Source of the DNA: Spongiivirga sp046524175 | GTDB lineage: Bacteria > Bacteroidota > Bacteroidia > Flavobacteriales > Flavobacteriaceae | Reading direction: 5' to 3' | NCBI RefSeq assembly: GCF_046524175.1 | Contig: NZ_JBEFZF010000004.1 | Location: forward strand, 124,001-188,000 | Length of the DNA: 64,000 nt | Shown here: piece by piece, positions 25,321-34,592 of the stretch | Layout: the number at the start of each line of letters is the position of its first letter | Position numbering within the stretch: position 1 is the first letter of the stretch | Program-made: the position numbers and the translations under genes | The notes under the pieces: model-generated | The model's input: only the letters and a program-made list of their open reading frames with translations | What the model was told of the DNA's origin: nothing | The model's database searches: none

Positions 25321-26781
25321 ATGAATTCTGAAATAATACAACTAGAACCCACAGAAATATGGAGCAATTTTTCAAAATTAAATGCTGTCCCACGTGCTTC
25401 CAAAAAAGAGGAACGCGTTATTGCTTTTATTAAAAATTTTGGGGAACAGTTGAAGCTTGAAACAGTAGTCGACCATGCTGGAAATGTAATCATACGCAAA
25501 CCGGCTACCCCTGGTATGGATGATAGGAAAATGGTGGTCATGCAATCGCATTTGGATATGGTACATCAAAAAAATAATGATACTATATTCGATTTTGATA
25601 CGCAAGGGATCGATATGTTTATTGAAGGTGATTGGGTGAAAGCGAGAGGGACGACCTTAGGTGCAGACAATGGCTTGGGTGTCGCAACTATTATGGCAGT
25701 TTTAGAGAGTGCCGATATTGAGCATCCGGCTATTGAAGCGTTGTTTACTATTGATGAAGAAACAGGGATGACAGGTGCTTTTGAATTAAAAGGAGGTTTG
25801 TTAAACGGTGAGATCCTACTTAATCTAGATACAGAAGAAGATGATGAAATAGGTGTAGGCTGTGCAGGCGGTATTGATGTAACAGCAACAAAAGATTATG
25901 AGACTGAAGAAAAACCCGAAAACACCATTGGTTTTAAGATAACAGTTAAAGGTTTGCAAGGAGGTCATTCTGGGATGGATATTCATAAAGGGCTTGGCAA
26001 TGCAAACAAGATCATGACTCGCTTATTATTTGATGGTTTTGAGAATTTCGGATTGCGAGTTCAGTCATTTGATGGCGGTAGCTTACGCAACGCCATTCCT
26101 AGAGAAGCTGTTGCTTTGGTAGTTGTTGATAAAATGCATCGGTCTTCTTTCCAATTTGAGATGAAACAACAGGCTGATCAGATTAAAAAAGAACTTCAGG
26201 CGATGGAACCCGAGTTAGAAATTGTATTGGAAGAAAACGATGCTACAGACCAAGTAATGGAACTCGGTATTCAAGAGGGTATCATCAAAGCGCTATATGC
26301 AGCCCAAAATGGAGTGTATCGAATGAGTGCTGATATACCGGACCTAGTTGAAACTAGTAATAATATAGCAAGAGTCCAGATAAACAAAGGTGCTATTCAA
26401 ATAGGATGTTTGACAAGATCATCGGTTGAAAGCTCGAAAATCGATTTGGCAAATAGTCTAAGAGCAACTTTTGAATTAGTTGGGTGCGAGGTTGAATTTT
26501 CTGGGGACTATCCAGGGTGGACACCCAATATGAACTCTCCAATACTAAAAATAATGTCGAAGCTTTATGAAGAACTTAATGGAGAAAAACCAAATGTTGC
26601 TGCTTGTCATGCGGGCTTGGAATGTGGTATTTTAGGCCAAAACTACCCGGATATGGATATGGTGTCTTTCGGACCAACTATTAAAGGTGCGCATTCACCT
26701 GATGAACGGGCAAGCATTTCTTCAGTTAAAAAGTACTGGAAGTTTGTGCTAGAGATTTTAAAGAATATTCCTGGAAAATAA
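25321..26781 (+). CDS. pepD: aminoacyl-histidine dipeptidase (PepD, M20 family)
   Basis: 486 residues from the ATG at 25321 (MNSEIIQLEP), the usual PepD length; an earlier TTG would add 31 residues overlapping the divergent gene. Metal ligands are visible in QSHLDMVH, TLGADNGLGV, DEETGMTG and, near the end, AHSPDER. It cleaves Xaa-His and other dipeptides in the cytoplasm using two metal ions. The insert typical of this family follows GGHSGMDIHKG. Confidence 0.92.
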   Translation: MNSEIIQLEPTEIWSNFSKLNAVPRASKKEERVIAFIKNFGEQLKLETVVDHAGNVIIRKPATPGMDDRKMVVMQSHLDMVHQKNNDTIFDFDTQGIDMFIEGDWVKARGTTLGADNGLGVATIMAVLESADIEHPAIEALFTIDEETGMTGAFELKGGLLNGEILLNLDTEEDDEIGVGCAGGIDVTATKDYETEEKPENTIGFKITVKGLQGGHSGMDIHKGLGNANKIMTRLLFDGFENFGLRVQSFDGGSLRNAIPREAVALVVVDKMHRSSFQFEMKQQADQIKKELQAMEPELEIVLEENDATDQVMELGIQEGIIKALYAAQNGVYRMSADIPDLVETSNNIARVQINKGAIQIGCLTRSSVESSKIDLANSLRATFELVGCEVEFSGDYPGWTPNMNSPILKIMSKLYEELNGEKPNVAACHAGLECGILGQNYPDMDMVSFGPTIKGAHSPDERASISSVKKYWKFVLEILKNIPGK

Positions 26782-26786
26782 ACATT

Positions 26787-26815
26787 AAAAAAGGTGCTAT
26801 TTCAGCACCTTTTTT
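26787..26815. terminator. bidirectional terminator
   Basis: Arms AAAAAAGGTGCT and AGCACCTTTTTT with a 5-base loop, between the convergent pepD and PPIase genes. Confidence 0.85.
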
Positions 26816-26836
26816 ATTTGTGTTGCAAACTAAATG

Positions 26837-27958
26837 TTATTCTGGCTCATTTTCGAATCCGAGAATTTCCAGATCGAAAACTAAAGTCGATCCACCTGGT
26901 ATAGGGCCGTAGTTGTTATCGCCGTATCCTAAATGTGGTGGAATAATCGCGCGAACTTTATCACCGACCTTCATCGATAATAACGCTTCTCTAAATCCAG
27001 CAGCTAACTGTGCTTCAGGACTATATTCCATTGGGAACGGAGTCATTGGATGTCTAATCTGTTTTGCAACGCCAAATTCTTCAGCAGCTTCAGTAACGTT
27101 AGTATCAAAAAGGGTAGCGTCTTTAGCTAACCAACCCACGTAGTTAACCATTACTCGTGGCCCACCTACTTTAGGTTTTTCGCCCCCACCGTTGACAAGT
27201 GAGACTACTTTTAGACCAGAAGGGAATGTTTTTGCGGTTTTTTCTTGCTTAGCAAGGGTAGCTAAAAAATCAGATTTTGCCTTTGTGATTTTCGCTGCGA
27301 CCGCCTCCTTTTCTTTTTTCTCATCTTCTAAGGCTTGGGTAAAAACTTCAGCCGCATCAAAGTTTTTAGCATCACTACCAACCTTAATGATCTCTACTTT
27401 GTTTATTACCATAGGGGTTGTAGGTTTCGTATTGCTTACCTCTGTTGCAGCAATACTGTCTACAACAGCAATACCCTTAACAACCTCACCAAAAACAGTA
27501 TGAACGTTATCTAGCCAAGGAGTTGCCTTGTGTGTTATAAAAAATTGACTCCCATTGCTGTCGGGACCGCCATTAGCCATTGATAACACTCCTTTGCCGC
27601 CGTGTTTTAAGTCAGGGTGAAATTCATCTCCGAATCGGTATCCCGGGTTACCAGAGCCATTACCGTTAGGGTCACCACCTTGTATCATAAAGTCTTTCAT
27701 AACCCTATGAAATGTTAAGCTGTCGTAAAAGGGTTTTCCTTTAAACTTATCGGCTACAGCAGGATTATTTCCCTCAGCCAGTGAAACAAAATTAGCCACT
27801 GTTTTAGGTACTTTTTGGTATTCTAATTTCAAAAGAATGTCACCTTTAGTAGTTTGCATGTCAGCGTACAAACCATCATCAAGATCTTGATATTTGGCCG
27901 ATTTGCATCCTACAACCAATAAGGCTACTAATAGAATAATATGGTTTACTGTTTTCAT
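26837..27958 (-). CDS. lipoprotein with fused cyclophilin and FKBP domains
   Basis: 373 residues with a lipobox (VVGC, residues 15-18). A cyclophilin domain (about 28-190) shows FHRVMKDFMIQGGDPNGNGSG and SQFFITHK. After a charged helical linker rich in K/E (about 205-245) comes an FKBP domain (about 260-370) with VNYVGWL, LSMKVGDKVRAIIPPHLGYG and FDLEILGF. Both folds catalyse proline isomerisation, so the protein is probably a periplasmic folding factor. It is followed upstream by gldI, a third PPIase module in one operon. Confidence 0.88.
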   Translation of the reverse strand: MKTVNHIILLVALLVVGCKSAKYQDLDDGLYADMQTTKGDILLKLEYQKVPKTVANFVSLAEGNNPAVADKFKGKPFYDSLTFHRVMKDFMIQGGDPNGNGSGNPGYRFGDEFHPDLKHGGKGVLSMANGGPDSNGSQFFITHKATPWLDNVHTVFGEVVKGIAVVDSIAATEVSNTKPTTPMVINKVEIIKVGSDAKNFDAAEVFTQALEDEKKEKEAVAAKITKAKSDFLATLAKQEKTAKTFPSGLKVVSLVNGGGEKPKVGGPRVMVNYVGWLAKDATLFDTNVTEAAEEFGVAKQIRHPMTPFPMEYSPEAQLAAGFREALLSMKVGDKVRAIIPPHLGYGDNNYGPIPGGSTLVFDLEILGFENEPE

Positions 27959-27982
27959 TTATGTAATATTAAAATTTGGTTT

Positions 27983-28531
27983 TTATTCAGTTTTTTCCTG
28001 TTCAATACTATGTACACTTACAATTGCTTTCACAGGAGTGTTCGTAGTTATTTTCTTATTGTCTCCATGATAGCCGTATACTTGGTTTGAAGGAAATAGA
28101 AATATAATTTCTTCATTAGCTTTCATCAGCTTAATGCCACTTCGCAATCCTTCTATGATATTTTGTTTATCAACATAATATTCTTGCTGACCAAGTTCTT
28201 CCTTCGAATAAATCACTTCGTTATTTAAGCTACGCAGTTCGTAATCAAAGGTTACTTTATCCCCGAATGTTGGTAGTTTGGAAACCACATTACTTTTCGT
28301 TTTATAATAATACCAATATCCATTCTCTGAAGCAATGTAGTCGTTTAAACTATCTTGTTTAATGATACTTTTAATAAGGGCTTCTTCTTTAGCCACTAAC
28401 TTTTTATTTCGTTCAACGGACTCCTTCAAAAAAGATCCACTTGATATTGAAATTGGCTTTCTTGGAATAGGCTTACTACATGAGAGTGTTAGCGCAACCA
28501 TGATTATAAAAACAATCAATCTAGTCTTCAT
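27983..28531 (-). CDS. gldI: gliding motility lipoprotein GldI (FKBP-type PPIase)
   Basis: 182 residues from the ATG at 28531 (MKTRLIVFIIMV), which puts a lipobox (TLSC) near residue 18. Starts further upstream would run 130 bases into nrnA and remove the signal peptide from the N-terminus. The FKBP fold spans about 75-175 and includes GDKVTFDYELR, GLRSGIKLM and FLFPSNQVYG. GldI is required for gliding and for the type IX secretion-linked machinery in Flavobacterium johnsoniae; folding of outer-envelope proteins is its likely role. It overlaps the end of nrnA by 11 bases. Confidence 0.85.
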   Translation of the reverse strand: MKTRLIVFIIMVALTLSCSKPIPRKPISISSGSFLKESVERNKKLVAKEEALIKSIIKQDSLNDYIASENGYWYYYKTKSNVVSKLPTFGDKVTFDYELRSLNNEVIYSKEELGQQEYYVDKQNIIEGLRSGIKLMKANEEIIFLFPSNQVYGYHGDNKKITTNTPVKAIVSVHSIEQEKTE

Positions 28532-29549
28532 AGGCCTCGTATAATTGGGTTTTATAATCAGGTAAAATGGCTTTAAACTTTTCAATAGTTGCTTCCATAG
28601 TGTGATCACTTCGACCACCTGCTGCGTTATCATGGCCGCCTCCATTAAAATGGTTGCGAGCAAATTGATTTACAGAAAAATCTCCTTTTGATCGCAATGA
28701 AAGCTTTATAAAATTATCTTGTAAGTCTTCAATAAAAATGACTGCAAACACAATTCCTTCTAGGGATAAGCCATAATTTACAAAACCTTCAGTATCACCT
28801 TTTTTAAAGTCATGGGCATTTAATTCTTCTTTTGAAAGTGATATAAATGCAGTTTTATAATCTTCAAGTACTACCAAATTCTTCAATGCGCAACCCAATA
28901 GCTTCATGCGATTTGTGCTATTGGTATCGGCAATTTTCGAATGAATCTTAAAACCATCAATACCGGTATCAAGCAGAGCGGCCGCGACACGATGCGTGGT
29001 TCCAGTAGTTGAAGCAAATTTAAATGAGCCGGTGTCGGTCATAATTCCCGTATACAAACAGGAAGCAATATTTTGATCGATTAATTTGATGTCTCCCAGC
29101 ATATTAATAAAGTGGTATACCATTTCACAAGTTGAGGACATGGTGGTATCACTATACATATAGGTGGCGTAGTCTGCTGGTTGCTGATGATGATCAATCA
29201 TAACACATGGGGCTTTTGCTTCTTCCACATCTTCGCCCATAGCGCCAATACGACTCAAGTGATTAAAATCTAACGTGAAAATCAAAGTAGCATCATTAAT
29301 GAGGTCAATAGCGTGTTTCATCGTCTGATCATATTTGATAATTCGCTCCTCCGTCGGCATCCATTTCAGAAATTTAGGATAATCATTAGGTGCAATCACA
29401 TGACAACTATGCCCTAACTTTTCTAAGTATAATGCAAGTCCTAAAGTCGAACCGATAGCATCACCATCTGGATTTTTATGCGGAATGATTACCACCTTTT
29501 GCGGTGAACTTAGCAGGTTTTTAAGGGCTTCTAGCTGGTTTTTATCCAT
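28521..29549 (-). CDS. nrnA: DHH-family oligoribonuclease/pAp phosphatase NrnA
   Basis: 342 residues. The DHH domain shows HKNPDGDAIGS, FTLDFNHLSRIG and CVMIDHHQQPADY, with TDTGSFKF after it. The C-terminal DHHA1 domain carries FNGGGHDNAAGG. These residues bind two manganese ions. The enzyme degrades nano-RNA and dephosphorylates 3'-phosphoadenosine-5'-phosphate. It is cotranscribed with gldI, an order I recognise from flavobacteria. Confidence 0.9.
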   Translation of the reverse strand: MDKNQLEALKNLLSSPQKVVIIPHKNPDGDAIGSTLGLALYLEKLGHSCHVIAPNDYPKFLKWMPTEERIIKYDQTMKHAIDLINDATLIFTLDFNHLSRIGAMGEDVEEAKAPCVMIDHHQQPADYATYMYSDTTMSSTCEMVYHFINMLGDIKLIDQNIASCLYTGIMTDTGSFKFASTTGTTHRVAAALLDTGIDGFKIHSKIADTNSTNRMKLLGCALKNLVVLEDYKTAFISLSKEELNAHDFKKGDTEGFVNYGLSLEGIVFAVIFIEDLQDNFIKLSLRSKGDFSVNQFARNHFNGGGHDNAAGGRSDHTMEATIEKFKAILPDYKTQLYEAYED

Positions 29550-29595
29550 AAGGGGCTAATATACAAATTTAATACACGCTTAACCTTTAATATGC

Positions 29596-29603
29596 TAATT
29601 TTG
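29596..29603 (+). promoter_or_regulatory. -7 element for the PhoD-like gene
   Basis: TAATTTTG matches the consensus and lies 18 bases before the ATG at 29622. It supports that start over the earlier ATG at 29592. Confidence 0.45.
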
Positions 29604-29621
29604 GAAGTAAACTCGATAGCA

Positions 29622-30635
29622 ATGAAACGCATCTATCTACCACTTATTTTGTTACTATTTATTAAATGTAGTTTGATAAATGCACAGAAAGAAAAATTTG
29701 ACTTTACCGTGGCATTTGGCTCTTGTAACAATCAAATCAGGACCAATAATTTATGGGATGATATTGTACAGGTACAACCGGATGTATGGATATGGGGCGG
29801 AGATAACATTTATTCCGATACGTATGACATGTCGGTGTTACGGTCAAATTATAACCTACAATTGGGAATAGATGGATATAAAAAGTTACGATCAATGACC
29901 CCGATAATGGGAACCTGGGATGATCATGATTATGGAAAAAATGATGGTGGCGTTGAATACAAAATGAAAAGAGAAAGCCAGCAGTTGTTTCTTGACTTTT
30001 TAGGAGTAGCTAAAAACAATGCGAGAAGAAAACAAGAAGGGGTTTATACATTTAAAGATTTTCATACAAAAAAGGGAAGTGTTCGAGTTATTGTTTTAGA
30101 TACACGATATTTTAGAACAGGACTCACAAAAGCTAGTGGAAAAAAAAGATACCGACCCAACAAGCCTGGAGAAGGAACAATCTTGGGTGCAACGCAGTGG
30201 AAATGGCTCAGGCAAACACTTGAAGATAGCAAAGCGAATTTCAATATTGTTGTAAGTAGCATTCAAGTATTAAGTGGTGAACACGGTTTTGAAACCTGGG
30301 CAAATTTTCCGGCTGAACGTGATATGCTGTTTCATCTTATTGCCAATTCTGGTGCAAGGGGAGTAATTGTATTATCAGGCGATCGTCATATATCAGAATT
30401 TTCGAAAAAGGAAAGCATTATGCTGCCTTATCCGTTGATCGATTTTACCTCAAGTGGATTAACTCATGCCTATAAAAACTTTTCAGGAGAACCTAATAGC
30501 TTTAGGGTTGGAGAAGTTGTACATACTGAAAGCTTTGGGGTACTTCGTTTTAATTTTGGCACGAATACAATAAACATGCAGATGATTGGGGACAACAATG
30601 AAGTGCTCAACAGCTTGAGTCAGACTTTTAAATAA
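29622..30635 (+). CDS. PhoD-like metallophosphoesterase, secreted
   Basis: 337 residues from the ATG at 29622 (MKRIYLPLILL), giving a clean signal peptide ending INAQ. Metal-site blocks are FGSCNNQ, WGGDNIYSD, GTWDDHDYGKND and LSGDRHISEF, the pattern of PhoD-like alkaline phosphatases and phospholipase D-type enzymes. It probably removes phosphate from organic phosphodiesters or monoesters outside the cytoplasm. No Pho-type operator is evident upstream. Confidence 0.88.
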   Translation: MKRIYLPLILLLFIKCSLINAQKEKFDFTVAFGSCNNQIRTNNLWDDIVQVQPDVWIWGGDNIYSDTYDMSVLRSNYNLQLGIDGYKKLRSMTPIMGTWDDHDYGKNDGGVEYKMKRESQQLFLDFLGVAKNNARRKQEGVYTFKDFHTKKGSVRVIVLDTRYFRTGLTKASGKKRYRPNKPGEGTILGATQWKWLRQTLEDSKANFNIVVSSIQVLSGEHGFETWANFPAERDMLFHLIANSGARGVIVLSGDRHISEFSKKESIMLPYPLIDFTSSGLTHAYKNFSGEPNSFRVGEVVHTESFGVLRFNFGTNTINMQMIGDNNEVLNSLSQTFK

Positions 30636-30730
30636 CCGAGAGTTTAGTGTAAATATCACATGTAATTTGAACAGACTATTTCTTTACAGAAACTTTTTGT
30701 TTTAACAACTTTAAAACTGTCATAAAGTAT

Positions 30731-30738
30731 TACTTTTG
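30731..30738 (+). promoter_or_regulatory. -7 element for ndk
   Basis: TACTTTTG matches TAnnTTTG and lies 22 bases before the ndk ATG. Confidence 0.5.
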
Positions 30739-30760
30739 CACCACATTTTAAAAAGTAGAA

Positions 30761-31180
30761 ATGGCAACAAACAGAACATTTACAATGATAAAGCCCGATG
30801 CAGTTGAAAATGGGCATATCGGAGCAATTCTTGAAAAAATCACAGCAGCAGGATTTAAGATAGTTGCGATGAAGTTCACTCAACTTAGTAAAAGAGACGC
30901 GGAAGCTTTTTACGCTGTACATAATGAGCGCCCATTTTTTGGTGAGCTAGTTGAATTTATGACAAGAGGCCCGATCGTAGCTGCTATTTTAGAAAAAGAT
31001 AATGCAGTCGATGATTTTCGTGCATTGATTGGTGCTACGAATCCGGAAGAAGCAGCAGAAGGGACCATCAGAAAATTATTCGCTACTTCAATTGGTGAAA
31101 ATGCTGTACACGGTAGTGACAGTGACGAAAATGCAGCTATCGAAGGCGCTTTTCATTTTTCCGGAAGAGAGATATTCTAA
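30761..31180 (+). CDS. ndk: nucleoside diphosphate kinase
   Basis: 139 residues, the normal length. It starts TNRTFTMIKPDAVENGHIG and carries the catalytic-histidine motif ENAVHGSDSDE. It transfers the gamma-phosphate from ATP to other NDPs through a phosphohistidine. It has its own promoter element and ends at a strong terminator shared with the convergent recF group. Confidence 0.96.
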   Translation: MATNRTFTMIKPDAVENGHIGAILEKITAAGFKIVAMKFTQLSKRDAEAFYAVHNERPFFGELVEFMTRGPIVAAILEKDNAVDDFRALIGATNPEEAAEGTIRKLFATSIGENAVHGSDSDENAAIEGAFHFSGREIF

Positions 31181-31198
31181 GAAATTATAATTCGATTT

Positions 31199-31230
31199 AA
31201 AAAAGCCATCTAAACGTAGATGGCTTTTTT
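31199..31230. terminator. bidirectional terminator
   Basis: Arms AAAAAAGCCATCTA and TAGATGGCTTTTTT form a 14-bp stem with a 4-base loop. It touches the stop codon of the convergent DUF721 gene. Confidence 0.85.
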
Positions 31231-31526
31231 TATCGTAACACCAGTTTACTAACCAGACTTTTACCAATTTCTTGATTGATCATATCGATGATCTTTTGTT
31301 TTCCGTAGCTTAGCTCTTCTCTCAGCGGTGCAGATCGTAGTGAAATATACAGGGTGCTTCCCTTTAGCTGCACATCGTCAGTGTAAGCAGCGACCGCTTG
31401 ACCCATCATTTGTGTCCAAATATCTTTAACCTGTACCTGGTCAAGACCTTTTTCAAGCTTATTGGTGCTTACAAAATCTTTAAGCACATCACCTATGGTC
31501 TGTTCTTCTCTATTGCGTTTTTTCAT
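31230..31526 (-). CDS. DUF721 domain protein
   Basis: 98 residues from the ATG at 31526 (MKKRNREEQTIGDVLK). It shows the DUF721 pattern: VWTQMMG-like DIWTQMMGQAVAAYT, then LYISLRSAPLREELSYGKQKIIDMIN. The family is usually found near recF, dnaA or gyrase genes and is suspected of a role in DNA replication or repair. Here it is the last gene of the recF group and overlaps the lipoprotein gene by 17 bases. Confidence 0.85.
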   Translation of the reverse strand: MKKRNREEQTIGDVLKDFVSTNKLEKGLDQVQVKDIWTQMMGQAVAAYTDDVQLKGSTLYISLRSAPLREELSYGKQKIIDMINQEIGKSLVSKLVLR

Positions 31527-31944
31527 TACCAAGGTTTAATGGTTCATATCTTTTGTAATAATACTGCAACCCTCGATCATTTTGAAGGATCATTGACAGA
31601 CTATCAGCCTTTTTTACATAATCTTCCCAATTAGCGATTTTGTTTTTTTGTACGATAAATAAGCTATCATTTCTAATGATCAACTCTATTGCAGATTGGT
31701 TTTCGTTGCTCAAGAATTTACCATTTAAGGTTGGAGTTACTTTTTTTCGATAACCAATTGTAGGGGTTTCTAAATAAATAAAATCGATCGTACTACTAAT
31801 AGTATATTCTTTTTTCTCTCCTTTAAACAACACTTTTTCAATTTCCCAATAACCGTCAACCCACTGCTTTTGGTCCTCTGGGGACGATTTTTTCGAGCAT
31901 CCATAACAAAACACAAGAATAATCAAAACGAACAGTCTTTTCAT
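31510..31944 (-). CDS. small lipoprotein between recF and DUF721
   Basis: 144 residues with a lipobox ending YGC (residue 16). The remainder, with DGYWEIEKVLFKG and later LFIVQKNKIANWEDYVKKA, looks like a lipocalin-type small barrel, but I cannot place it in a named family. Its ATG overlaps the recF stop (ATGA) and its own end overlaps DUF721, so the three are one translationally coupled unit. Why an exported lipoprotein is encoded here is unclear. Confidence 0.7.
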   Translation of the reverse strand: MKRLFVLIILVFCYGCSKKSSPEDQKQWVDGYWEIEKVLFKGEKKEYTISSTIDFIYLETPTIGYRKKVTPTLNGKFLSNENQSAIELIIRNDSLFIVQKNKIANWEDYVKKADSLSMILQNDRGLQYYYKRYEPLNLGNEKTQ

Positions 31945-33020
31945 AGCTTGAATATTTTATATGATTGATGCGTTTTACGTACTACTTTTTCCGTCCGGTC
32001 GGCATGGGTGTCGGAAATGAAAATTTGCCCGAAATGGTCATCATTTACTAAAGACACAATATGAGAAACTCGCTCTTCATCTAGCTTATCAAAAATATCA
32101 TCAAGCAACAAAATAGGATTCACGCCTGCTTTTTCTTTAATAAAGTCAAATTGCGCCAACTTTAAAGCAATTAAAAAACTTTTTTGTTGACCTTGCGACC
32201 CAAACTTCTTTATAGGGTATCCCTCTATTTCAAAACCCAAGTCGTCTTTATGAATGCCCTGGCTTGTATATTGTAATGCTTTGTCTTTGTTTAAAAATTC
32301 TTTAAACAATATGGCTAGGTCACCATCATGCAATTGCGATTTATAAGTTAATCCTACTTGTTCACTACCACTAGAAATAGCTAAGTAGCGATCTATGAAA
32401 ATAGGAACAAAAACGGCTAAAAACTCTTTTCGTGCCTTATAAATAGGTTTCGAAAGTTCATCTAATTGCTGATCGTAAATGTCAAGGTTGTTCGCATCAA
32501 ATGTATTATTGGCGGCAAAATACTTAAGTAAAGCATTGCGTTGTTGTAATACTTTGTTGTAGGCAATTAGGCTAGATAAATACTGTTTGTTTTGCTGGGA
32601 AATTACACTGTCTATAAAGCGTCTTCTGGTGTCGCTGCCTTCAATAATTAAATCACGGTCTGCTGGGGAAATAATGACCAATGGTAAAAAACCAACGTGG
32701 TCAGATAATTTCTCGTAAGCCTTACCATTGCGTTTGATAATCTTTTTATTTCCTTTTTTAAGACTACAGATAATCTTTTCTTGCCGATCATTTTTTTCAA
32801 ACTCACCATCGATCACAAAAAAATCAGACCCATGCATAATATTTTGAGTGGCTACAGGATTAAAATAACTCTTTCCCATAGCCAAATGATAAATGGCATC
32901 TAAGGCGTTGGTTTTGCCAACACCATTATTACCAACTATACAATTAATCTTTGCATCAAGCTCAAAATCTTTCGATTCGAAATTCTTATAATTTATCAGT
33001 GATAACTTTTTAAGATGCAT
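31941..33020 (-). CDS. recF: DNA replication and repair protein RecF
   Basis: 359 residues, normal for RecF. The SMC-like Walker A is IVGNNGVGKTNALDAI (about 28-43), the signature region is KFGSQGQQKSFLIALKLAQ and Walker B is ILLLDDIFDKLD. It loads RecA at gaps with RecO and RecR. The gene is divergent from the TPR membrane protein gene. Confidence 0.94.
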   Translation of the reverse strand: MHLKKLSLINYKNFESKDFELDAKINCIVGNNGVGKTNALDAIYHLAMGKSYFNPVATQNIMHGSDFFVIDGEFEKNDRQEKIICSLKKGNKKIIKRNGKAYEKLSDHVGFLPLVIISPADRDLIIEGSDTRRRFIDSVISQQNKQYLSSLIAYNKVLQQRNALLKYFAANNTFDANNLDIYDQQLDELSKPIYKARKEFLAVFVPIFIDRYLAISSGSEQVGLTYKSQLHDGDLAILFKEFLNKDKALQYTSQGIHKDDLGFEIEGYPIKKFGSQGQQKSFLIALKLAQFDFIKEKAGVNPILLLDDIFDKLDEERVSHIVSLVNDDHFGQIFISDTHADRTEKVVRKTHQSYKIFKL

Positions 33021-33101
33021 TAAATGAGTTTATATATGTGAGAAGGCCTTAATTGATGGCAAATATAAATTGCAAAATATCGAAAAATTCAATAAATATT
33101 A

Positions 33102-33109
33102 TATTTTTG
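33102..33109 (+). promoter_or_regulatory. -7 element for the TPR gene
   Basis: TATTTTTG matches TAnnTTTG and lies 20 bases before the ATG. Confidence 0.5.
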
Positions 33110-33129
33110 CCCCGCATAAAAAATGACAA

Positions 33130-33900
33130 ATGGCAACGTATAAAAAACGCGCTAGTAAAGATAAGAGAGCAAAGAGCCAAAAGGATTTGGTTGAAGAGCA
33201 AAGTACTACCGCCGAAGTTTTCAATACTCTTGATGAAACGGCTGGTAAGACAGAAGCATGGGTAGCTAAGAATCAAAAATATATTTTCATATTTATTGGT
33301 GTTATTGCCTTAGGAGTTTTGGGATATTTAGGTTACAATGAATACGTTCAAAAGCCAAAAGAAAAAGAAGCTGCCAATGAAGTTTACCAGGCAAATGAAT
33401 TTTTTCAGGAAGCGATGACCGGAAGCACAGCAGCAAAAGATTCTTTACTTAACTTGGCGTTGAATGGCGGTGAAGGTAAATTTGGGCTAATCGATATTAT
33501 CGAAAACTATTCAGGTACAAAAGCAGCAAATTTAGCGAATTACAGTGCCGGGATTGCTTACTTAAATTTAAAAGATTACACCAAAGCTATCGAGCATTTG
33601 AGTGATTTTTCATCGGACAATGCTGTGTACGGAGCGGTAGCTAAGGGTAGTATTGGTGATGCATTTATGCAATTGAATCAGCCTAAAGATGCACTTGAAT
33701 ATTATGAAAAAGCGATTGCGCATAATGCAAATGACTTCACAACACCAAAATATTTATTAAAGGCAGGTATTGCTGCTTTGGAAGCAAAAGATTTTACCAA
33801 GGCGTCTGATTTTTTCAATCGAATTAAAGAGGAATTTGAGAACAGTACTGAGGCTAGAAATATTGATGTATACATAGGTCGGGCTTCAACCACTAAATAA
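33130..33900 (+). CDS. TPR membrane protein (YfgM-like)
   Basis: 256 residues. A lysine-rich cytoplasmic tail (1-50) precedes one membrane helix (about 52-72, YIFIFIGVIALGVLGYLGY) and a periplasmic TPR region with repeats such as AGIAYLNLKDYTKAIEHL and GDAFMQLNQPKDALEYY. The topology is like YfgM, which sits beside the SecYEG translocon, and the similarity is structural rather than proven. The stop overlaps the ribH start by one base (TAATG). Confidence 0.8.
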   Translation: MATYKKRASKDKRAKSQKDLVEEQSTTAEVFNTLDETAGKTEAWVAKNQKYIFIFIGVIALGVLGYLGYNEYVQKPKEKEAANEVYQANEFFQEAMTGSTAAKDSLLNLALNGGEGKFGLIDIIENYSGTKAANLANYSAGIAYLNLKDYTKAIEHLSDFSSDNAVYGAVAKGSIGDAFMQLNQPKDALEYYEKAIAHNANDFTTPKYLLKAGIAALEAKDFTKASDFFNRIKEEFENSTEARNIDVYIGRASTTK

Positions 33901-34388
33901 TGGCAACGGCAAATAAAAATTTATCAGATTACGATAAGGCAACAATCCCTAACGCGAAAGACTTTCGGTTTGGGATAGTTGTTTCTGAATGGAACGATAC
34001 TATTACCGAAGGATTGTATAAAGGAGCTGAACAAGCACTATTAGATAATGGGGTTCCAAAAAGTAGTATCGTTCGTTGGAATGTTCCAGGAAGCTTTGAA
34101 TTAGTATATGGTTGTAAAAAAATGATTCAGACCGATAAGGCTGATGTCGTTATTGCCATAGGAAGCGTTATTCAAGGTGAAACTAAGCACTTTGATTTTG
34201 TATGTAGCGCTGCAGCTCAAGGTATTAAAGACCTAAATGTGGAATATGACACACCTGTAATCTTTTGTGTGCTCACAGATAACAATCTGCAACAAGCCAT
34301 TGATAGAAGCGGAGGAAAGCACGGTAATAAAGGTACCGAGGCTGCTATTGCTGCTATTAAGATGGCGACATTACGATCTAATATCTAG
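33900..34388 (+). CDS. ribH: 6,7-dimethyl-8-ribityllumazine synthase
   Basis: 162 residues. Family motifs VVSEWNDTITEGLYKGA, VPGSFELVYG and AIGSVIQGETKHFDFVC are intact, including the catalytic histidine region. It condenses a pyrimidine and a butanone phosphate in riboflavin synthesis. Other rib genes are not nearby. Its coupling to the TPR gene is a conserved flavobacterial arrangement as far as I recall. Confidence 0.95.
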   Translation: MATANKNLSDYDKATIPNAKDFRFGIVVSEWNDTITEGLYKGAEQALLDNGVPKSSIVRWNVPGSFELVYGCKKMIQTDKADVVIAIGSVIQGETKHFDFVCSAAAQGIKDLNVEYDTPVIFCVLTDNNLQQAIDRSGGKHGNKGTEAAIAAIKMATLRSNI

Positions 34389-34592
34389 ATTATTAATTTC
34401 ATGATCCTTCTATTGTAAGTGTTTGGTTTCTTCCATTAACAAGTACAACGATTACTCTTCATAAGATTTATTTTCTTAGAACGGTTTTCAGTCGTGAATA
34501 GGCTTTTTATCTAAAAAGATTTCTGATAATCGGGACATTATTTTATCACTTGAATTCGGCTGAAACATAATAAAGGACTTTTTTATCCTTTT

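Noticed and set aside
28532..28663. Longer N-terminus for GldI
   Set aside because: It would bury the lipoprotein signal inside the protein and overlap nrnA by over 130 bases.
34446..34459. AACGATTACTCTTC as a third copy of the enhancer-type palindrome
   Set aside because: Only one arm matches; there is no -24/-12 sequence in this gap.
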